A stretch of 64,000 nt of DNA. Source: Serripes groenlandicus. Taxonomy: Eukaryota; Mollusca; Bivalvia; Cardiida; Cardiidae. The translations under genes and the position numbers were made by a program. The notes under the pieces are model-generated. The model was not told the origin of the DNA. It was given only the letters and a program-made list of their open reading frames with translations, and did not search any database. Positions 56,131 through 64,000 of the stretch are shown here, piece after piece. The stretch spans positions 124,001 to 188,000 of the forward strand of contig JASEVX010000080.1 in the NCBI GenBank assembly GCA_031761405.1, read 5' to 3'. Position 1 is the stretch's first letter, and each line of letters begins with the position of its first letter.

Positions 56131-56504
56131 GATCTTTCTCTTTTCAACATATATGAAAACGAAATTTTACTATTAAAATAGCCGACAGTGGATGAATTAT
56201 TGTAGTTCTTGGTACCATGCATTTAATTATGATTTTTTTATTTATTTCTTTATTTATTTAATAATTTATTAGTCTTTTAATTATTTCTTTATACATTTAT
56301 ACTTCGATTGTTTCTTTTTACGACTATCTTTCTTTTCAGTCTGGGCACGAATATGTCCGACTCTGGCTGGTTTTGAAAGGTAATATACTCTACATCTTCA
56401 GAGACCGCGATACAACAAAGGAACATGTAAGTGTAACCCAATTTATTTATCTCACTTTCTCCTGAACTTAAACGTCCGGTAAAAGAGAACCTTACAGTAT
56501 TTGA
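56131..56504. other. AT-rich stretch
   Basis: TTTA-type low complexity at 56228-56300, nothing else recognised. Confidence 0.5.
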
Positions 56505-56662
56505 TGTGTTTGAATGGTGTTTCAGTAATATCACGGCGTTTCCTAGCGACAAGGAGGGAAACCATAACCACTTTGTTTCGTATTATTAGTCAGTGGTATG
56601 ACTCGCTGGGGTGTTAAACCATGGACTCTCGCTTTCAATGCAGACGCTCTAACAAATACACC
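56505..56662 (-). repeat. Composite SINE fragment
   Basis: gtttgaatggtgtttcagta, cgacaaggagggaaaccata, then a reverse tRNA-like piece (gctctaacaaatacacc). Confidence 0.55.
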
Positions 56663-57041
56663 CCAAAGACGGTCTTAGTTAACTTTGCTAGTATCCTTAC
56701 TTTGGTATGCATGTACGTTCGAGAGGTATCCCATACATGTACACGATAACTTGAATCAATACAAGGATACAAGGAAGCCAAAAAGCCGCCTTCCGTAAAG
56801 GATACATTGAATATTATGACCAGAATGCATTAACATAGGCTCGTCTGTGGCTTACCTGTTCGCACAAGCAGTTAGTTGCTTTTCGAGATGTTGTAACATC
56901 CTGGCTGTTCCGGTAATCACCCCTTCACAAGATGAGGCGATATATTTTTATTACATTATTTGTATACCCGAAGCCATTACTACCCTGTTTATTGACTATG
57001 TGCGCATCGATACCATCATATCAAAATTCATTTTAATATGT
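56663..57041. other. Unassigned stretch
   Basis: Nothing recognised. Confidence 0.5.
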
Positions 57042-57280
57042 GAGCCGTTCCACCAGAAAACCAACATAATGGACTCTGCGTTATGTATCGACCTAGATCA
57101 GCCTGCACAGTCTGCGCAGGTTAATCCGGTCCGACACATTCCGTCTCAGGGGGATAGAGGTATAGAGTAATGATCCCTGAAACGATAACCCCACAGGTTA
57201 GCCTGCCCGGTATGCTAAGACTGATCCGGGTCGATACTTTACGCAGAGTCCACAATGTTGGTTTTCTTTTGGAACGGCAC
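57042..57280 (-). mobile_element. MITE family A
   Basis: GAGCCGTTCCACCAGAAAAC ... cttttggaacggcac. Confidence 0.86.
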
Positions 57281-57371
57281 ATTTATAAAATGTTTCTTTA
57301 AAAATGTCCACGACTGACTGACTTGCAAACAATTCAAAAATAGGTTGTTGATTTGAACAGACGCGGGTCGA

Positions 57372-57460
57372 TAATGGCAGATATATAGATAAATAGATAA
57401 ATAGATAAATAGATCAATTAATAAATAAATAAATAGATAAAAAGATAAATAGATAATTTA
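57372..57460 (+). repeat. AGATAAAT microsatellite
   Basis: atagataaatagataaatag and variants. Confidence 0.9.
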
Positions 57461-57768
57461 TGTTTAACTTGTACAAACTGAGAGCATCATCATTAGAAAT
57501 ATAATTACAAATTAATTTTCATATTCTGACACATATACCGGTTAATTAAACACACGAAAATAAATCATTACAAAAGAGTATACACTTTGATGTATATATT
57601 TCTTGAAAGATACAACACCACCAAATGTACTACCTGTTCATAGTTTAGATAAGGATGAACACAATTGACGTAGAGAAAAGTTTGTCTCTTTATAATAATT
57701 TTATAGTTTAAAATCACGGAGTTTTTATTTCAATGAGCCTGGTTTATATGTCGGTATGTAGTATGGTA
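57461..57768. other. Unassigned AT-rich stretch
   Basis: Nothing recognised. Confidence 0.5.
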
Positions 57769-57997
57769 TAACCCTTTCCCTCATATAGATGCTTTATGAC
57801 GCCTCTGCAGCAGGCGGCATTTTGAAAACATAGTAACAAAAGAAGAAATTGCACAAAACGTGCAATTTCTTCTTTTGTCACAATGTTTTCCACTTCTAGT
57901 CATAGGTTATCCATTCAATTATAGAGATTTTCCATTATTTGACAAAATATGTTCAAAGTCGTCTGCTGCAGAATTGTCGTATGAGGGAAAGGGATAA
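57769..57997 (+). mobile_element. MITE family B, hairpin variant GCAC/GTGC
   Basis: tataaccctttccctcatat ... atgagggaaagggataa. Hairpin aaattgcacaaaacgtgcaa. Confidence 0.92.
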
Positions 57998-58601
57998 AGT
58001 GAATAAGCCAGGGTGAGATTAAAATCAAGGAAGTAGGCAGAGAAAACTCTCCGCTGACGTAAATAATCCGAACCGTTTACCCAATATTTGGTATTTGTAG
58101 AAATATCTGATATGAAAAAGGATCTTATGGGAACAGTGTAAATATTTGAACCTTTTAAATGCATACGTTTGACAGAGAGGTGAAAACTTTGTGGAGAAAG
58201 GAGAAATTAATCGTTTTGACCAGCTCCCCCTATTTTTTCACAATGATTTTCGCAATAATATGAGTCAGAGGCCGCATCTTGTGAAGTGTTTAAATTTGAA
58301 AAGGAAAGTTAATAAATGCAAATCGGCAAACGTCTGAGCGAGAAAGTATTCAACTTCTCGTCATTCATCATTGATGCGAGGTTAATGAAAAGGAAAACCG
58401 ATCGGTTTTTCCATAACGTAATCGGGAAAACCAGAAATATGTGTCCACAGAACCCCCACGAAGCTTGTACGTCAGATTAGTAAGCTAAGTTTTAAGTTAC
58501 CAAATGTACGACTGCTTCCTGAGTCCATACAGGTGTTAACCTTATCCTGTCCTAGATACATTTGAGCGTTCTATATAAAATTTTGTTTTTATATCATATT
58601 G
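57998..58601. other. Unassigned stretch
   Basis: A family B-like scrap at 58180-58250 (gtggagaaaggagaaatta) and a palindrome ggaaaaccgatcggtttttc at about 58391; otherwise nothing. Confidence 0.35.
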
Positions 58602-58794
58602 TTAACCAAAACGTTTTCACACGCCTCTGCAGTAGATGACTTTTGAAAACATCGTTGCAAAAGCAGAAATTGCTTACAATATTTTCAACTCATAACTCAT
58701 TTAATTATTATGCTTCAGTTAGTGTGTACGTCTTTGCCAAAGCATTTTCAAAGTCGTCTGCTGCATATGTGTTGTATGTGGGGAAAAGGGCTAA
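58602..58794 (+). mobile_element. MITE family B, one hairpin arm lost
   Basis: acacgcctctgcagtagatg ... tgtatgtggggaaaaggg. Confidence 0.72.
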
Positions 58795-58797
58795 GGC

Positions 58798-58877
58798 GTT
58801 TGCGACCAGTATAATTCAATATATCCTTGCACGCCTCCGGATCCGCAGTCTTATCTAAATTTGCACTGTTCGCTAAC
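58798..58877. repeat. Short palindromic MITE (GCGACCAG type)
   Basis: gtttgcgaccagtataattc ... ttgcactgttcgctaac. Best copy of the four. Confidence 0.6.
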
Positions 58878-59002
58878 AGGTCAAAGAATCCTTCAACACC
58901 TATCTGTTATGTGATGCACATTTCGATCAGATAGCATGAATGTGCAAACAGATAATTTTCTACATCTCTCACACATACACTAAGCAGCTATATTGAACAT
59001 AT

Positions 59003-59233
59003 GACCCGTCCCGCGAGGAAAACAATATTGTGGCCCCTGCGTAATGTATCGACCCAGATCAGCCTGCGCTGTCCGCGCAGACTGATCCGGGCCGACACAT
59101 TCCGTCTCGTGGGAATAGAGGTATAGGATAATGATTCCTGAAACAGAAAATCCACAGGAGGCGAAAAGTGTCGGACCGGGTAAGCCTGCGCGGCATGCTC
59201 AGGCTGATCCGAGTCCACAGTGTTGGTTTTCTG
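59003..59233 (-). mobile_element. MITE family A, right end truncated
   Basis: gacccgtcccgcgaggaaaa ... cacagtgttggttttct. Confidence 0.82.
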
Positions 59234-59765
59234 AAAACGTCACACCAAAATACAAGGGAAAGGCTTAAAGTGTACTCACAAAATCCAAATGTTTTGATAC
59301 TGAAATTGTGTTCTTAGCAAAAGACTGTCTAACTAGCACTTAAGAAAAATGGTACAAAATAAAAAATCGTTACAATGAACACGTGCTTGCGACATATTTT
59401 AAAGACTGGATTAATTCAAATGAATCAAAATGATTAATTATCCTCTTATTCTTATTTCTCTAAACGCTTCCGAAGGTTATTGTTCAAGGGTTTTAAATTT
59501 ATTATTTTTTCAAATGAAATAAATAATTATGTTAGCGAATTGTAACTTTTCCTTGTTTACTTTCCCAGCACGTTCTCCATTGAGATGACACATGACAAAC
59601 CACAACATTTTTTTTTTATATATAAATGCAATGCTTTCAAGCATGGTAACCCTTATTATACTTACATAGTCAACCCACGTGTCTTAAACGAGTTAAAAAC
59701 CCAAACAAAGTTAATATTTATAACGAAAATAAAAGCCTACTCTTATGACTGGCCCGTAATCTTAT
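59234..59765. other. Unassigned AT-rich stretch
   Basis: Nothing recognised. Confidence 0.5.
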
Positions 59766-59894
59766 CTCTTTCCCCCTTACAGGAAATCTGCAGCAGACGA
59801 CGAGAAATTGCTCATTATGAGCAATTTCTCCATATGCCACATTGTTTTCAAAAGTCGTCTGCTGTAAATGCGTCTGCAGGTGGGAAAGGGTTAA
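59766..59894 (-). mobile_element. MITE family B, 129-bp deletion form
   Basis: Both ends and an intact hairpin (gagaaattgctcattatgag) remain, but the spacer on one side is gone. Confidence 0.85.
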
Positions 59895-59999
59895 AAAAAA
59901 CACGACAAGTTGAGTTTCATGTAGCAGTCGGGTGTTAAACTCGTTACGGTAAATGGAGAATTCTTGTTTTTGAAATAAAACGGGTTTTTTCCCCCCAAG

Positions 60000-60441
60000 G
60001 GTGTTCTATATTATCTCGTAAAAGATGCTAAGGGTAGCCAATGATACAGTTGTCGTATACTAGCAACTGAGATCTAGATAAAGAGAGCATTTCAAATTCT
60101 AACACGCTTATTTAACACCCCAACCCTATATAGTGGGACCTCAAAAGAATTGCCTCGGTGAGAAGATTCTTCTGGGTACCACAACATAGGGTTTGGTTCA
60201 GTCATAAGAGATATATAGGTGGGAAAATACAAGAAAACTCTTCCTTGCGTAGTTCTCTTAGCATTTGTAATTTATATTAATATCTTAGCGAAACTAATAG
60301 CACACGTTACACATGTTATGTAACTGCGATCTCTTTGCTTCAATAGCGATGTGACGATGTTGGGCGTCACATGAAACGCTATCTGATCCGTGATAAAACC
60401 CAAAGCCCTTCACTTTTGAGATCCAAATGAAACACAACCAT
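60000..60441 (+). repeat. Direct duplication, copy 1
   Basis: From gtgttctatattatctcg to aaatgaaacacaacca. The second copy starts at 60526. No coding signal. Confidence 0.8.
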
Positions 60442-60449
60442 ATGTAGCC

Positions 60450-60512
60450 AGGAAACGCCATGTTATAACTGAAAACTTGTTGAAAGCAGCGTAAAACACA
60501 AAGCAATCAGTT
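60450..60512 (+). repeat. V-SINE tail fragment between the duplicates
   Basis: ccaggaaacgccatgttata ... gcagcgtaaaacac and CAAT-like end. Confidence 0.6.
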
Positions 60513-60525
60513 CATCAACCACAGT

Positions 60526-60840
60526 GTGTTCTATATTATCTCGAAAAAGATGCGAAGGGTAGCCAATGATACAGTTGTAGTATAATAGCAACTGAGATCC
60601 AGATAAGGAGAGCATTTCGAATTCCAAAACCTTTATGTGACACCAAATAAGACGATTCTTCTGAGTACCACAACATAGAGTTTGGTTGAGTCATAAGAGA
60701 TATATAGGTGGAAAAATACAAGAAAACTCTTCCTTGTGTAGTTCTCAGATTTAACGATAGTGGGCGTCACATGAAAAGTTATCTTATCCGTGATAAAAAC
60801 CCAAAGTCCTTCGCTTTGGAAATCCAAGTAAAACACAACC
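60526..60840 (+). repeat. Direct duplication, copy 2
   Basis: Same order as copy 1 (ggtagccaatgatacagttg; gagatatataggtgg; gggcgtcacatgaaa), with deletions of about 40 and 90 bp. Confidence 0.8.
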
Positions 60841-60976
60841 AGGGGCCCATATTTAAATACTTACTCTTCATTATGCGCATTAACTTTTTAGAAATAACAG
60901 ATTTTGTTTACGTCGCTTTTAGAATACATTTATCAGTCCCGAAATATGCATCCAGGCATCTGGTATGAAGACAAAT

Positions 60977-61237
60977 GAGCCGTCCAGCGAGAAAACCAAC
61001 ATTATGTCCTCTGCGTAATGTATCGATCCAGATCAGCCTGCGCAGTCCGCGCAGACTTATCCGGGCCGTCTAATTCCGGCTCAGGAGGATAAAGGTACAG
61101 AGCAATGATTTCTGAAATAGAAAATCCACAGGAGGCGTAAAGTGTCTATCCGGGTTAGCCTGCGCGGCATGCTTAGGCTTATCCGGGTCGATACATTACG
61201 CAGATTCCACAGTGTTGGATTTCTCGCGGGACGGCTC
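60977..61237 (-). mobile_element. MITE family A, full length
   Basis: GAGCCGTCCAGCGAGAAAAC ... ctcgcgggacggctc. Confidence 0.88.
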
Positions 61238-62275
61238 TAATCCTAAAGACTTAACTCTATACGGGATCGATAAATGGCAATCTGATTTAAATCAGACCAA
61301 ATACTTCGCGTACGTATACTGAATCTGTCTACAACGCATAAACGGTCGTCTCGAATTGACTATATAAATACTTAAATTGTCAAGAGCATGTACTCGTTTT
61401 TGTGGCGATTGGTTTGGCAATCGCCACAATGCTAACAGAAACAACAACAACGAAAAATATTTACATAGTCGGTTTTGAACAATCGGTTGATATTTTTTTT
61501 CCTTACTGCAAACTAATTTACTCACATCCGTTATAGTTCCATCATTGATGCAGAGACGTGATTAATAATAATTATGTCAGTGCTACTTTGGTACCGGATT
61601 GTTACTAATATTTGAGTGTTATCGAGACATTATCTACATAGAGTTAAAATATGTAAATATTATCTTCGTCATGATTGGACAGATAATAAATATCATTGCG
61701 CGTTCTATCTGCCTTGCAAATAACTCTCAATATTATAAACGCTTTATTGTGTAGGTGTTTAAATATATGAAAGCGTCTAGATGATAAGACTGGTTTACAC
61801 AGGTTTAAAGGACACACGATGTCAGTGTGTACACACATTTTTTATTTTTCCGAATTCAGTGCAATTTTTTCCATTTATTTTACTTCCTTTTCGCCAATGT
61901 TTGTCTGTTTGGGGGTGCGTTCCATCGCGTCCGCGCCCTTAAATATTTAAGGATTGACTTAACTCGTCCTTGACCTACATTGGATAAGGTATGACCCACT
62001 TTCTTAATTACTGACCTACATCTCTAAATTACCCAAGACTGGGGCTTTAGATCGCGTCCGCACTCTGTCTCATCTTATCCTTTTTCACATTGTTTACATT
62101 AATATTTTATATTCATCAAAGGGATACTATCTACATACCCTTACAGGTTTTTTTTTTAATTTTGACAGAGCGGACAAAAAGCCCAATGCATCAAACCATT
62201 GAAAACAAACCTACGCTCAGATGTAGTCTTTTTTAATTTTCTACCTTGAAATTGCACTGTTTTCTGCCCTGGCCG
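61238..62275. other. Unassigned stretch with one isolated hairpin
   Basis: Only the 11-bp-arm hairpin at 61399-61427 (tgtggcgattg / caatcgccaca) stands out. Confidence 0.45.
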
Positions 62276-62610
62276 GTACTACACGGGATATAGCATCATT
62301 AAAATGGGCTCCCGAGTCATAAGTCGGCAATGGCACACGCTTTTTCCGTGTGCTGTTGCAATGGTCTCGCAGACTGAGCTGTCTGGTGGATGGAGTTTGC
62401 TACAGTTGGGTACCCGTCTGCGCGTGTGCGGCACCCTTCATTTGCGTGACGGGGGGATGGCGATATCTGGGTCATTTACGAAAGATGTCCTCCCCGTCAG
62501 CTTCTGTTGGGGGTGCGCGCGCGGTCGGGGGCTCGCATGAGCAAGTGTACAGGGAGCATAGCTGCGAAATCCATCAGGCGGCTGGTTGGTGGGACTAGAT
62601 ATGACAAAGG
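62276..62610 (+). other. GC-rich island, possible relic exon
   Basis: Distinctly GC-rich (cgtctgcgcgtgtgcggcac, gggtgcgcgcgcggtcgggg) in AT-rich surroundings. Two overlapping plus frames (78 and 82 codons, 62304-62540 and 62350-62598) show no domain. It could be a CpG island, an exon or a fragment of an unlisted element. Confidence 0.3.
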
Positions 62611-62917
62611 AGCCCACTCATCAATATGTACCAGTGTTGCAATCAAGACATAATTTTTTTAATTATGTAAATATTTTATCCTACAGGGCTGGCACAGTGT
62701 GGGATATATGTATATAGCACTAGTTTTAGTGGGTCCTCAAGGGTCGTTTTTGCTGGATGGTGCGCATATTGCTGGAGGTATTTTTTAAGCCAAATGTTTT
62801 AACCACACTGTGCCACTACGCTGTAGCATTTGTTTTATGTTATTTTTCATATGTATTTTGTCTTTTAAAAATCAGTCTTAGTTCTTCATTTTTTAGTGAT
62901 TATTTATATAACAAGTT
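62611..62917. other. Unassigned AT-rich stretch
   Basis: Nothing recognised. Confidence 0.5.
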
Positions 62918-63400
62918 CGCCCTTTGCCCAAAACGGGGCCTGTGATTGGCTGCACGCTAGATCTGGTCGACTCGTCCTTCAACATAGAATTATGAGTGAA
63001 GGGCGAGCTTGGCCAGAAAAGCGGATTGAAATTCGGCCAATCAGGGACACCGTTGTGGAGGAGGGTTTGGGAGTGCTTTTTTGGCACATTTTCTTTCTAT
63101 TTATTTTTGTTTTATATTTTTCATCTTAATACTCTACTTTTAAATAATAGCAAAAATAAGATTTTTCTCTTTAAAAAGTTATTCCCTTTATTTTTAAAAA
63201 AAATAATATTTATATTCGCCCTTTGCCCATCTACATCGGCTAAAGGGTAAAACAGTTACCTGTACAACGGGGCCTGTGATTGGCTGGACGCTAAATCTGG
63301 TCAAGTCGTCTGTGTGTGAAATTCGAGCTCGACCAGAAAAGCGGATTGAAATTCGGCCAATCAGGAGCGCCGTTGTGGAGGTCTGTAAGGTAGTGCTTTT
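62918..63400 (+). repeat. Direct duplication with CCAAT-type inverted boxes
   Basis: Blocks 62918-63080 and 63216-63400 share ttcgccctttgccc, acggggcctgtgattggctg, gaccagaaaagcggattgaa, attcggccaatcagg and cgttgtggagg. Each has tgattggc facing gccaatca. Confidence 0.75.
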
Positions 63401-64000
63401 TTTTTTTTTTGCACTTTTTCTTTTACATTAATTTTTTGATCAATGGTTTGAAAAAATATCTTATAAACACACACACCTATATACCCACATACAATAATGT
63501 AACTATAAACAGAAAGCGGGATATGCAACAATGAAATATAACCAGACAGTGTCAAAAGTCATATATATTATAATAAAAACATTGAAAAAAAAACACATAT
63601 ATAGTCTACCCCCAGTAATAAAAAAAATTGGAGAGAGAACAATAGCTGCTCGCCAAATGGCTTTATGCCGATAGGCGAGGGTAAACAACCCCATATGATG
63701 ATGATGTGTACACACGTTATGTATACACGTCTGCACGTTCTAGAGTCAATTAGCAATCAATGCTGAAAGTGTTGCCTAATTTAGTTTGGAGATCGAGCAT
63801 TATAATATATGCGCCTATATTTTTATAAATTGAACAATTTGGCAAATAGTGTAATTGTGCTTTTTGAGCATGTTTTGTGTTTGTTTTTGCACTTACATTA
63901 TTCGAAACAGTTTAACAACCTCAGATACATATAAATACACTGTGTTTATATGTCTCTGACAACCCTCAGTCATGCAATGTGAAGGGACTAAATTGAACAG
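63401..64000. other. Unassigned AT-rich stretch
   Basis: T and A runs and short ORFs only. Nothing supported to the window end. Confidence 0.5.

Noticed and set aside
62304..62598. Protein gene in the GC-rich island
   Set aside because: Two frames overlap, neither shows a domain, and GC-rich DNA keeps frames open by chance.

Overview
The window reads as nuclear DNA of a mollusc, most likely a heterodont bivalve. It is AT-rich, has spliced genes with long repeat-filled introns, tRNA-derived SINEs ending in the molluscan-type tail (ccgtgatat.actg...ttgaaagcggcgttaaac, then CAAT or CAAA repeats), 3' stumps of non-LTR retrotransposons, and many MITEs. The species call is inference. There is one 200-N assembly gap at 22589-22788. 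I saw no operon, rRNA gene, CRISPR array or bacterial signal.

The only protein gene I can build with confidence is on the minus strand between 13188 and 3393. Five exons (13188-12981, 11761-11709, 10852-10028, 6736-6377, 3470-3393) join with matching phases, AG/GT borders and one open frame. They give a 507-residue protein: two degenerate EF-hands at the N-terminus, a long acidic and probably disordered middle, a basic stretch with a helical segment, and a short basic tail. No single uninterrupted ORF shows this protein. MITEs sit against its start codon, against the donor of exon 3 and just past the donor of exon 4.

The rest is mostly mobile and satellite DNA. Family B, a MITE of about 230 bp with TTAA-flanked termini and a central hairpin, has about 34 fairly complete copies plus fragments, roughly 12% of the window. 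Family A (about 260 bp, TIR TGAGCCGTCCCGCGAG, TA-flanked) has about 15 copies. Families C and D are rarer. B, C and D share one plan: terminal inverted repeats around a central hairpin with arms of about 30 bp and a GCTC-loop-GAGC tip. Three tRNA-derived SINEs carry clean target-site duplications of 12-16 bp, and a fourth (9372-9672) has one of 13 bp. Four nestings can be read directly: SINE in SINE, A in SINE, C in B, and B in a larger TIR element.

Region by region: 1-3390 has SINE and LINE fragments and one weak plus-strand exon candidate. 3393-13188 is the EF-hand gene, with a LINE, two foldback clusters and a pogo-like element in its introns. 13200-18960 has MITEs, a young SINE and a LINE 3' end. 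18960-25500 has little recognised until a 700-bp inverted repeat around an AG microsatellite, a 115-bp duplication, the gap, and a 650-bp GA/GACA array. 25500-36000 is a mosaic of B, C and D MITEs and SINEs. 36000-56000 is more of the same with six minisatellites. 56000-64000 has a 0.4-kb direct duplication, a GC-rich island and a duplicated block with CCAAT-type boxes. Much of the remaining single-copy-looking DNA has no feature I could support, and this is stated for each long stretch.
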